From an uncultured Prevotella sp. (GTDB taxonomy: Bacteria; Bacteroidota; Bacteroidia; Bacteroidales; Bacteroidaceae): a DNA stretch of 45,696 nt. The DNA lies in the NCBI GenBank assembly GCA_905234145.1, contig CAJOGK010000003.1, positions 1 through 45,696 of the forward strand, read 5' to 3'. Shown here piece after piece: positions 1 to 11,709 of this stretch (position 1 is the stretch's first letter; every line of letters starts with the position of its first letter). Both the position numbers and the translations under genes were made by a program. The notes beneath the pieces are model-generated. The model did not search any database. It saw only the letters and a list, made by a program, of their open reading frames with translations, and was not told where the DNA came from.

Positions 1-282
1 GTGCGATGCCGCGCCAAAGAGTTCTACCGGCTCCTGGCCTATGTTCAGCACCCATGGGGCAGGATTGTCGTCATACTCATAATGCTCGTGCCCATTTGCG
101 TCGGTAGTCACACCCAGCCGCACGCTGTAGTAGGGATAGCGGGTCTGCGTCTGACGGAGAGCCTCCTGCATCATCGTCAGTTCTATAGCATCCTGCATCC
201 TGACCGTCATGCGGCAGGTGTTGGGATGCTCGCGGTCTGTCCAATACAGGAACATCCGTTCCGAGATAACCGGTCTTTTCAT
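1..282 (-). CDS. Condensation-like acyltransferase, partial (3' part beyond the window)
   Basis: Ninety-four codons are visible, starting MKRPVISERMFLYWTD and running off the left edge. The start ATG (282-280) overlaps the TGA stop (281-279) of the gene before it, an ATGA junction typical of translational coupling. The peptide is clearly paralogous to that upstream protein: both have SER-(M/V)-FL near the start, then RYPY and later a (F/Y)DDNP-x-PWV stretch. The style resembles the N-terminal lobe of CoA-dependent acyltransferases of the condensation / alcohol-acetyltransferase fold, but the HHxxxDG active-site region lies outside the window. The family is moderately sure; substrate and role are unknown. 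Confidence 0.6.
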   Translation of the reverse strand, partial: MKRPVISERMFLYWTDREHPNTCRMTVRMQDAIELTMMQEALRQTQTRYPYYSVRLGVTTDANGHEHYEYDDNPAPWVLNIGQEPVELFGAASH

Positions 283-1594
283 CGTCTTTTATTTTCGTTA
301 ATATTTATATCCATCTTCTCGCGATAGTCGGAAATTGGTGCCAGCATGACCTTGTGTCGGTCTGCTATCTCATAGTCGATACCTTGCTGGCTCAGTTCGT
401 TGAGGAAGGCGTTGAGGTAATTGTCCTCCGCAAACATCTGCATGAAACTGATACAGAACGAGCCGCCCGCAGCGCTGACCTCTACCAGAATGGCATGCAG
501 CGAGGTGGCTTCGGTCTGGATCTCGCGGACGTACCTCTCGGCAGCTCCCATAGCTGCCCGCCCTACATAGCTCAGCGAGACGGTGGAGTGCTGACGAAGC
601 GCCTGATGAGCCTCTGTCAGCAACTGGTGACGCATCGCCAAAGAAGGAATCTGCTCGAGTTGTGCCATACCATCGTGCATGCCGTAGTAGTAAGCCAGCA
701 GGTTGTCGCGATGGTTTTGCAGGGCTATCCACTGACGGCAATCGCTAACCTGTTCTTCCAGGCTTCGTCCGAGCATCTCTTCACGGAATGGGATTGTAAC
801 CGAACCAACCATCGGCTGGTGTGCCAATGGTGTGCCGGTAGCCTTGCGGAGATTGACTGCTAAGGAGATGGTGGGAACACCGCTGGAGAAGTCCGGATGC
901 AGACGGCTGACGGCTCGCGACAGCAGCACAGCGAACAGACTGGCAGGGGTGGCTCCGCAGGAACGCACCCGCTCCATCAGCTCATGCTCCGACACACGGA
1001 TGTGGATGACCTCACGCTCATCTTCACGCAGCGGAACTACGGCATCGGTGAACAGGTTGAGCGCCTTGGGCTTGTCGGGAACAGGCTGTGGCCTGATGCT
1101 GTCAGGTCTTGGCAACGTGATGGGGTCTACAGTCTCCTCTTCGCTGATGTCATCGCCAGTGACAGGGATGCCCGCGCTGTTCAACGTGCTGTCATAGCGC
1201 CTGCGGCAATATTCGTAGAGCAGTGTGCGGAGTATGCAGTAGGCTCCGGTGCCGTCAGTCAGCGGATAGAACCAGTCGAGGGCTATGCAGTCATCCCACC
1301 AGGCAAAGGCCAGCAGGTGGTGGTTGGCTGTCTGGCTGAGCAGCACCACCTGCTGCCGGCCTGCCGTTACTACCCACGGCAGCGGGTTGTCATCGAAGGC
1401 ATAATGCGCTATGCCCTGCTCGTCGCCACGTGTGCAGAGCCTTACCTGATGATAGGGGTATCGCTGTCGTGTGGCCTCTACGGCCTCTTTCAGAATTGCT
1501 CCGTCCACTGTAGGTGAAGTGTCAGTCGGACTGTTTGGCTCGACTCCTTGCCGGCCATGTTCAGGAAAACCCGTTCGCTTTGTAGTTGTTTCAT
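279..1594 (-). CDS. Condensation-like acyltransferase with a frameshift near the 5' end
   Basis: The long open frame encodes about 440 residues with the layout of a condensation / alcohol-acetyltransferase-fold protein, including FYPLTDGTGAY (about 1245-1277) where such enzymes carry HHxxxDG. The histidine four residues before the Asp is Tyr here. The open frame itself can only begin at a TTG (1601) lying inside the -7 box. In another frame, ATG 1594 gives MKQLQSERVFL and on to QWTEQF, which matches the downstream paralog's N-terminus, then meets TGA at 1492-1490. The homologous continuation LKEAVEATRQRYPY is in the long frame. So one base seems lost near 1493, either a real recent mutation or a sequence error. 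It is coupled by ATGA to the next gene. Activity is doubtful. Confidence 0.6.
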
Positions 1595-1598
1595 GCGG

Positions 1599-1606
1599 CA
1601 AAGTTA
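1599..1606 (-). promoter_or_regulatory. -7 box of the acyltransferase pair
   Basis: TAACTTTG on the minus strand matches the Bacteroidetes -7 consensus TAnnTTTG and lies 4 bases before ATG 1594. No TTG is seen about 20 bases further up. The box overlaps the alternative TTG start at 1601, which favours the ATG at 1594. Confidence 0.55.
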
Positions 1607-1700
1607 GTCATTTCTGATAAATATCGGAGATAACCCCGTAACTTTAACTTTTGTTAGAGTTAAAATGTTTGTATTTGCGACGTGTTTCGTAGATAATTAG

Positions 1701-1708
1701 TACCTTTG
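1701..1708 (+). promoter_or_regulatory. -7 box of the GH3 lipoprotein gene
   Basis: TACCTTTG fits TAnnTTTG. The nearest TTG upstream is at 1675-1677, 23 bases away and slightly longer than the usual 19-21. Only 5 bases separate the box from ATG 1714, so the message would be leaderless or start at a later ATG. Confidence 0.5.
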
Positions 1709-1713
1709 CAGCC

Positions 1714-2895
1714 ATGCAAATAAAACTATGGATGCTGGCCACCATCCTTACATCTTGTGGCCTGATGATGCTCAGTTCGTGTTCGAATGACGACAACACA
1801 GATACGCCTCCAACAGATGAGGTGGAGTCGCAACTGCAGCGGATGACGCTGCGCGAAAAAGTGGGACAGATGTTCTATGTGCGACCAGAATGTCTCGACA
1901 CCACCATCCACTTCAACCGCTCCGGCGGCATTGACCAGAGTGTCGACGACCTCACCAAAATCAAGTTGCAGGCCGTCAACGAGATGATGCGGAAGGTGAA
2001 CGAGAAATATCCCGTGGGCGGCATCATCCTCTATGCGCACAACATCGAGGACGAAGCACAACTGGCACGCTTCATCCCTGAGATTCGTGCGCTGAAAGGC
2101 TCACCCCTGCTGTGCATTGATGAGGAGGGCGGGCGAGTGGCTCGCATAGGGCGCAACAGCAACTTCAAGGTGAAGACCTACGAGTCGATGGGGGCCATCG
2201 GCGCCACTGGCGACCCACGGAATGCTTACGAGTGCGGCAACACCATCGGCACCTACCTCCACCGCTACGGCTTCGATATTGACTTCGCCCCTGTGGCCGA
2301 CGTGAACACCAATCCTGAGAATATCGTCATCGGTGCTCGTGCCTTCAGCGACAAGCCTGAGATAGCCGCCCCGATGGTGACCAACTATCTGAAGGATGCC
2401 GGCATCACGGGGTGCATCAAGCACTTCCCAGGCCACGGCGACACCAAGGCCGACACGCATTTCGGCTATGCCAGCTCGCAGAAGACGTGGGAGGAGATGC
2501 TCTCGTGCGAGATGGTGACCTTCAAGGCCGGCATACAGTGGGGGTGTCAACTCATCATGACGGCTCACATCAGTGCGCCCAACGTGACGGGCTCCGACAT
2601 CCCTTCAACAATGTCGCCGATTATACTTCAGGACAAGCTGCGCCGTGAACTGGGCTATCAGAACCTCATCATCACCGATGCGATGGAGATGGGAGCCATC
2701 ACCCAGCAGTACACCAACGGCGAGGCTGCCGTGGGTTGCATCAAGGCCGGTGTCGACATCGTGCTCGGTCCGCAAGTGTTCACGGAGGCTTTCGACGCGG
2801 TAATCAAGGCTGTAGAAGCCGGTGAAATCACAGAGCAGCGCATTGACGAGAGCGTGCGTCGTATTCTGAAGCTGAAGCAGAGCATCAGGAAATAG
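1714..2895 (+). CDS. GH3 beta-N-acetylhexosaminidase-like lipoprotein (NagZ type)
   Basis: This is a 393-residue single-domain GH3 hydrolase. The N-terminus is a lipoprotein signal with lipobox LSSC (Cys23), followed by Ser-Asn-Asp-Asp; acidic residues just after the Cys are typical of Bacteroidetes lipoproteins exported to the cell surface. The NagZ signature KHFPGHGDT begins at Lys236, and the Asp247-x-His249 acid/base dyad that marks bacterial GH3 N-acetylglucosaminidases is present. The predicted nucleophile is Asp322 in IITDAMEMG. The likely role is release of N-acetylglucosamine from peptidoglycan fragments or glycans outside the cytoplasm. It is shorter than the two-domain GH3 enzyme at 15236 and stands alone between divergent and convergent neighbours. 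Confidence 0.85.
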   Translation: MQIKLWMLATILTSCGLMMLSSCSNDDNTDTPPTDEVESQLQRMTLREKVGQMFYVRPECLDTTIHFNRSGGIDQSVDDLTKIKLQAVNEMMRKVNEKYPVGGIILYAHNIEDEAQLARFIPEIRALKGSPLLCIDEEGGRVARIGRNSNFKVKTYESMGAIGATGDPRNAYECGNTIGTYLHRYGFDIDFAPVADVNTNPENIVIGARAFSDKPEIAAPMVTNYLKDAGITGCIKHFPGHGDTKADTHFGYASSQKTWEEMLSCEMVTFKAGIQWGCQLIMTAHISAPNVTGSDIPSTMSPIILQDKLRRELGYQNLIITDAMEMGAITQQYTNGEAAVGCIKAGVDIVLGPQVFTEAFDAVIKAVEAGEITEQRIDESVRRILKLKQSIRK

Positions 2896-2939
2896 GCAGC
2901 CCCCAGACGGACTATCTGTTCTGGTGAACGTCGTTAATA

Positions 2940-2969
2940 GCTTTTTTGCAATTGGTGAATTCAAAAAGC
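2940..2969. terminator. Weak stem-loop between convergent genes
   Basis: GCTTTTTTG (2940-2948) and CAAAAAGC (2962-2969) can pair across a 13-base loop. The site lies between the convergent ends of the GH3 and GH2 genes and could terminate both, but the stem is AT-rich. Confidence 0.3.
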
Positions 2970-2993
2970 AACGGCAATCACATTATCTGGTAT

Positions 2994-8035
<5,042 letters not shown>

Positions 8036-8038
8036 ATC

Positions 8039-9772
8039 TTACTTGATTTCAATATCTCCATATCCCATGCGGTCGCCCTCTGCTAGGTGGTCGGCGTCGA
8101 ATTTAAGGATGCGAACCTTTGTCGCAGGAAACTTGATGGTTTGCCAGATAGGGTTGTTCACGATGTTTGAGAACTCGCCAGAGGCCAACTTCGTCCAGTT
8201 TGCCCAATCGGTAGATCCCCAAAGGGTATAATGCGTGACAATGCCTGCCTTTGTGTCTTGGGGAGGTAAGTATCGGAACGTTGTCAATGTCTGCTCTGTA
8301 TCCCAGTCAATCATCATCTGCGTGGGCGTGCTGAAGAAATAATGGAGCACCGACGACTTCTTCTCGCCGCTATCTGGGATGTCGGCGGTAAGCTCTGGAG
8401 CGAGGTACACGCCGAGCCTCTTGATCATCGGTGCACACTTACTGTCAGTAATGGTAAAGCGGAGCTTTGTGGCCTTAATGGTAGGGAAGCAAATAATGCG
8501 TCGGTGGCCGATAGTGGTCAGCCCGTCGCCATTCTCCACCAGTTCATCTTTCAACGGCATCCACTGGTCGTCAACCTCTGCCTCTAAAGCAAATTTCTTT
8601 ACTCGCTGCCCTTGCGCAATGTCTTCCTCGGCAAGGAAACGGTTACAGGCTGTGGGCTCCTTAAAATCAATGAGAGTCTCATTCCCCTGCGTCTTAATTT
8701 TGGCTTTCTTAGTGAGGTCAGTCTTAAACACTTCGTCTATCATCTTTTTAAAAGCGATACCGCGCAGACTGTCCGTAGGATGAATGCGTCCGTTCGGCGC
8801 AATGGGGAAGTTGAGCAGCAACGTCGAGTTGCGACCCACTGATTTATAATAGGTATCCATCAGTTTCGATAGGCTTTTTACGTGAGCGTTCTCCGTCTCA
8901 TGGTAGAACCAGCCCGGACGGATACTGGTATTCGTCTCACCAGGCACCCATGAGTCGCCGTCCTCCAGTCCGTAGTGCAACATGGGCCACGTCACCTCGC
9001 CGTCGTGGTTCAGTAGACTCCAGTTGGTCTCTCCTACATTGCCAGCCTCGGTACCCACCCAGCGCAGGTCACCGCGGTCGCTGCCGTCGTTCCATATCAG
9101 ACATTGGGGTTGTAATTGGCGGATCATCCTGTATGTCTCGGGCCATTCATAATAGGTGGTACGGTCTATCTTGCGCGTCTCGTTGGCACCACCATACCAG
9201 CCGTCACCACCATTCGCCCCGTCGAACCACACCTCGAAAATGTCGCCATAGTTCGTCAGCAATTCACGCAGTTGGTTGCGGAAATACTCCACATAAGCAG
9301 GACGTCCGTACTCAGGATGATTACGATCCCACGGTGACAGATACACTGCAAACTCAAGTCCTTCCTCGTGGCAGGCATCTGCCAACTCGCGCACTACATC
9401 GCCCTTACCATTCTTCCATGGCGAGTTCTTTACGCTATACTCCGTATAAGCCGATGGCCACATACAGAAACCACAGTGGTGCTTGGCGGTAAAGATAATC
9501 CCTCGCATCCCCGCCTGCTTACACACCCTCGCCCACTGCCGGCAGTCGAGATCCGAAGGATTAAACAACTTCGGGTCCTCGTTGCCGAAGCCCCATTCCT
9601 GGTCCGTATAGGTGTTCAGCGAGTAATGTATAAAAGCATACATCTCCATATCCTGCCACCGCAGTTGATTCTCCGTTGGCACCGGCCCGCAAACTTTCTC
9701 CTGCGCCCATGCCGTCATTACCAGCACGGACAGCAATATCGGAGCTACTATCTGTTTACATAAATTTGTCAT
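8039..9772 (-). CDS. GH29 alpha-L-fucosidase, secreted
   Basis: The start is placed at ATG 9772 (577 residues). The frame stays open to a start at 9793, but that lies in the -7 box. A signal peptide ends near TAWAQ. GH29 features follow: FIHYSLNTYTD, the TAKHHCGFCMWPS motif, and nucleophile Asp184 in EVWFDGANG. The last ~110 residues look like a discoidin (F5/8 type C) carbohydrate-binding domain. It should remove alpha-linked fucose in the periplasm or at the surface. As first gene of the operon with two GH2 enzymes, it suggests stepwise trimming of fucosyl-galactosyl side chains, for example of xyloglucan or host-type glycans; that target is inference. Confidence 0.92.
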   Translation of the reverse strand: MTNLCKQIVAPILLSVLVMTAWAQEKVCGPVPTENQLRWQDMEMYAFIHYSLNTYTDQEWGFGNEDPKLFNPSDLDCRQWARVCKQAGMRGIIFTAKHHCGFCMWPSAYTEYSVKNSPWKNGKGDVVRELADACHEEGLEFAVYLSPWDRNHPEYGRPAYVEYFRNQLRELLTNYGDIFEVWFDGANGGDGWYGGANETRKIDRTTYYEWPETYRMIRQLQPQCLIWNDGSDRGDLRWVGTEAGNVGETNWSLLNHDGEVTWPMLHYGLEDGDSWVPGETNTSIRPGWFYHETENAHVKSLSKLMDTYYKSVGRNSTLLLNFPIAPNGRIHPTDSLRGIAFKKMIDEVFKTDLTKKAKIKTQGNETLIDFKEPTACNRFLAEEDIAQGQRVKKFALEAEVDDQWMPLKDELVENGDGLTTIGHRRIICFPTIKATKLRFTITDSKCAPMIKRLGVYLAPELTADIPDSGEKKSSVLHYFFSTPTQMMIDWDTEQTLTTFRYLPPQDTKAGIVTHYTLWGSTDWANWTKLASGEFSNIVNNPIWQTIKFPATKVRILKFDADHLAEGDRMGYGDIEIK

Positions 9773-9790
9773 AGGTCTGTATTTTGGCAA

Positions 9791-9798
9791 CAAAGTTA
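9791..9798 (-). promoter_or_regulatory. -7 box of the GH29-GH2-GH2 operon
   Basis: TAACTTTG (minus) fits TAnnTTTG and lies 18 bases before ATG 9772. The -33 position is not a clear TTG and falls in the hairpin/T-tract at 9812-9832. Confidence 0.6.
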
Positions 9799-9811
9799 CG
9801 AAAAAATAATC

Positions 9812-9832
9812 AAAAAAGAGAGCTAGGCTCTC
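9812..9832 (-). terminator. Terminator-like hairpin just upstream of the GH29 promoter
   Basis: Minus strand: GAGAGC, loop CTA, GCTCTC, then six T. It has the form of an intrinsic terminator for leftward transcripts, yet no minus-strand gene lies to its right before the divergent OmpA-family gene. It may insulate the operon promoter or mark an unseen short transcript. Confidence 0.4.
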
Positions 9833-9867
9833 ATTATTTAAAGATTCTTTTCTTATTTAGTCATGTG

Positions 9868-9906
9868 GACAGGCATCTGGGTATAGTTGCCTGTCTTTAC
9901 TTTTAA
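9868..9906 (+). terminator. Inverted repeat followed by a T-rich tract
   Basis: GACAGGCA (9868-9875) and TGCCTGTC (9888-9895) form an 8-bp stem with a 12-base loop, followed by TTTACTTTTAATTTTT. It resembles a rightward terminator, but no gene is evident upstream of it on the plus strand. The rest of the 9833-10034 gap holds nothing I recognise. Confidence 0.35.
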
Positions 9907-10034
9907 TTTTTATAGAGATTTAGAAATAATCCTGATGATCTCGTCACTTCATTCTATCCAACAGATGTTGAGGAGACATCCATTACATTTTATCGACTTA
10001 AAATGCCTTTTTTATCACTTTTTGCTATAAATAA

Positions 10035-10065
10035 TTGCATCTTTCAATTTTTATTTCTATATTTG
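10035..10065 (+). promoter_or_regulatory. Promoter of the OmpA-family gene
   Basis: TTG (10035-10037), exactly 20 bases, then TATATTTG (10058-10065): a full Bacteroidetes -33/-7 pair. The leader is about 30 bases. Confidence 0.7.
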
Positions 10066-10101
10066 CCGCAGATTATTATTAACCAATAAAGCCAATTAAT
10101 C

Positions 10102-11379
10102 ATGATGAGAAAACTATTTTTATTGTTCGTAGTAGCATTTGCTTTTTCGGTTCAGGCCGATGCACAGGGCTGGTTAGGCAGGCTCAAGGACAAGGCTGTT
10201 GATGCAGCTAAGCGTACAGTGGAGAATACCGTTGAACAAAAGACGGAAGAGACTGTTAATGATGTTCTGAATTCAAAGTCAGACAAGAAGGACAAGGATG
10301 ACAAGGGCGACACGGAAGTTGCAGCTGCAGGTGATGACAATCCTACTACAGCCACTTCCTCGGACTTCAAACGTGGCTCTGTCATCTTGTTCCAAGACGA
10401 TGTGACAGCAGAACAGGTGGGTGAGTTCCCTTCTAAATGGGATTTGTTCCAAGGAACCGTAGAGACCAAGACCCTGGGTGGTGTGAAGGCTATCAACCTG
10501 ACTGACAATGCCCAAGTGCAGCCGCTTATCAAGGAACAGGGAGCCTATCTGCCAGAGGAGTTCACCATTGAGTATGACTTCTACTATTGGCCCACTGATC
10601 AGGTTCCAGGCAATGATGGCATTGGACTGAACGACATGAAGCTGATTCTTGCCGTTACCAAAGACCGTTCTGACTACCCTGGTGAAGGAGCTGACGGGGG
10701 TGATATGACTGCATTTGTCCTGACTCATGGCGTTTGTTCTTCTTCAGAACATTCTTATTATTTCAATGGAAACAAGAATGGTAGTTTTAACTATGCTTTC
10801 AAAAAAGGCTGGAACCATGTGGCATTGTCGTTTAACAAACGCGCCCTGAAGGTTTATTTCAACGACAAGCGTGTGGTGAACCTGCCACGTGTCAACCAAC
10901 CCACATGGTTGTGCTTCCAAGTCCCCTTCGATTATAAGAACCTGACGTTTATCCGCAATGTCATTATTGCCAAGGGTGCCGTTGAGCTCTATGACCGTAA
11001 CGCTCAGGATGTTTCTGCTGTAGAGAAAGCCATTCAGGAGACAGGCAAATTTGTGACCAACAATATCCTGTTTGATACTGGTAAGGCAACCTTGAAGCAG
11101 GAATCGATGATTGAGATTATGAGGGTGGCTGATTACATGAAGAAGAACCCGACGGCTCGTTTCGAAGTTCAAGGCCATACGGATAATCTGGGCTCTGATA
11201 AGATCAATGACCCATTGTCTCAGCAGCGTGCCGAAGCTATCGTCAAAGCATTGGAGGGCTTAGGTGTTGATGGCTTTAATCTGAAGGCTGTTGGTAAAGG
11301 CTCTCACGAACCCGTTGCCGATAATAAGACTGAGGAAGGTCGCGCCAAGAACCGTCGCGTAGAGTTCATTAAGAGATAA
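10102..11379 (+). CDS. OmpA-family outer-membrane/peptidoglycan-binding protein with lectin-like domain
   Basis: The 425-residue protein has a signal peptide ending ADAQ, then a charged, Lys/Asp/Glu-rich helical linker (about 22-75). A beta-rich domain (about 90-300), with paired strands such as EFTIEYDFYYW and WNHVALSFNKRALKVYF, looks like a concanavalin/LamG-type jelly roll. The C-terminal OmpA domain (about 315-425) has FDTGKATL, QGHTDNLGS, LSQQRAEAIV and EEGRAKNRRVEF, the peptidoglycan-binding signature. It probably anchors a carbohydrate- or protein-binding surface module to the cell wall. It has its own strong promoter and no operon partner. The OmpA domain is certain; the middle domain is by fold style only. 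Confidence 0.85.
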   Translation: MMRKLFLLFVVAFAFSVQADAQGWLGRLKDKAVDAAKRTVENTVEQKTEETVNDVLNSKSDKKDKDDKGDTEVAAAGDDNPTTATSSDFKRGSVILFQDDVTAEQVGEFPSKWDLFQGTVETKTLGGVKAINLTDNAQVQPLIKEQGAYLPEEFTIEYDFYYWPTDQVPGNDGIGLNDMKLILAVTKDRSDYPGEGADGGDMTAFVLTHGVCSSSEHSYYFNGNKNGSFNYAFKKGWNHVALSFNKRALKVYFNDKRVVNLPRVNQPTWLCFQVPFDYKNLTFIRNVIIAKGAVELYDRNAQDVSAVEKAIQETGKFVTNNILFDTGKATLKQESMIEIMRVADYMKKNPTARFEVQGHTDNLGSDKINDPLSQQRAEAIVKALEGLGVDGFNLKAVGKGSHEPVADNKTEEGRAKNRRVEFIKR

Positions 11380-11398
11380 TAAGAAGAGCGGTTATCGT

Positions 11399-11434
11399 AA
11401 AAAAAGGGTGCCGCATCATCGCGATGCAGCACCC
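11399..11434 (-). terminator. Intrinsic terminator of the small RNA
   Basis: GC-rich hairpin at 11406-11434 followed on the minus strand by seven T (11405-11399). On the plus strand no T-tract follows, so it is built for leftward transcripts and not for the OmpA-family gene that ends at 11379. Confidence 0.7.
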
Positions 11435-11453
11435 CCATATCAAAACAATGTGT

Positions 11454-11498
11454 CTAATTAAAACTGTGAGTTTTGAATGATTTTTTAGACTGATACAT
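11454..11498 (-). CDS. Possible 14-residue peptide ORF in the small RNA
   Basis: ATG 11498 opens a short frame encoding MYQSKKSFKTHSFN, ending at TAG (11456-11454), before the terminator. It is basic, with no signal peptide or membrane segment. The region contains no other sensible frame. It may be a leader peptide or a chance ORF; nothing in the sequence decides this. Confidence 0.25.
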   Translation of the reverse strand: MYQSKKSFKTHSFN

Positions 11499-11530
11499 TT
11501 CGGTTGCAAATATGGTCTTTGTTTTTGTTG

Positions 11531-11538
11531 CAAAGATA
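11531..11538 (-). promoter_or_regulatory. Orphan minus-strand -7 box
   Basis: TATCTTTG (minus) matches TAnnTTTG. No TTG lies at -33 (the plus bases 11559-11561 are ATT). A match to the xylan-regulon element lies exactly 38 bases upstream (11569-11584). Confidence 0.6.
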
Positions 11539-11568
11539 GTAAATAATAGGTAATCTCTATTTACGTGA

Positions 11569-11584
11569 TGTATCATATTCTTTT
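11569..11584 (-). promoter_or_regulatory. Putative HTCS operator (10/12 match) at the small-RNA promoter
   Basis: Plus strand TGTATCATATTCTTTT, compared with the consensus TGTnnCAnnTACTTTA, matches 10 of 12 fixed positions. Distance to the -7 box (38 bases) is identical to the three perfect sites. Confidence 0.55.
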
Positions 11585-11653
11585 CGAAATGTATCTTGAT
11601 ATTATAATCGTTGCTTTTTTCGCGATTTATATTGCTATTTAAGAGAGGTTTGT

Positions 11654-11684
11654 TTGGCGTTTTACGAAAAAAAGCCTATATTTG
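11654..11684 (+). promoter_or_regulatory. Promoter of the GH43 pair
   Basis: TTG (11654-11656), 20 bases, TATATTTG (11677-11684), then a 25-base leader to ATG 11710. This fixes the start at 11710, not at 11611 where the open frame begins upstream of the promoter. Confidence 0.7.
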
Positions 11685-11709
11685 CAGAACAATTTCTAAC
11701 TTACTTAAG

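Larger units (their letters stand above)
11399..11524 (-). ncRNA. Candidate regulated small RNA (~125 nt)
   Basis: A minus-strand TAnnTTTG box (TATCTTTG, 11538-11531) points away from the GH43 gene into a gap without a long ORF. About 90 bases further on is a strong intrinsic terminator: GGGTGC-TGCATC/GATGCGGCACCC pairing with one mismatch (11434-11406), followed by TTTTTTT (11405-11399). An upstream element shared with the xylan-enzyme promoters lies 38 bases from the box. A start near 11524, about 7 bases after the box, gives a ~125-nt transcript. It could act as a trans-acting small RNA or encode the 14-codon ORF inside it. I recognise no known RNA family. Confidence 0.55.

Noticed and set aside
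1..327. A 108-residue open frame on the plus strand at the left edge
   Set aside because: The opposite strand encodes a clear paralog of the adjacent acyltransferase with an ATGA junction.
1490..1500. Programmed -1 frameshift at the acyltransferase gene
   Set aside because: The bases at the junction do not form a slippery heptamer and no stimulatory structure was evident, so a mutation or sequence error is more likely.
11611..11709. N-terminal extension of the GH43 gene from 11611
   Set aside because: The extension contains the -33/-7 promoter, and ATG 11710 begins a proper signal peptide.
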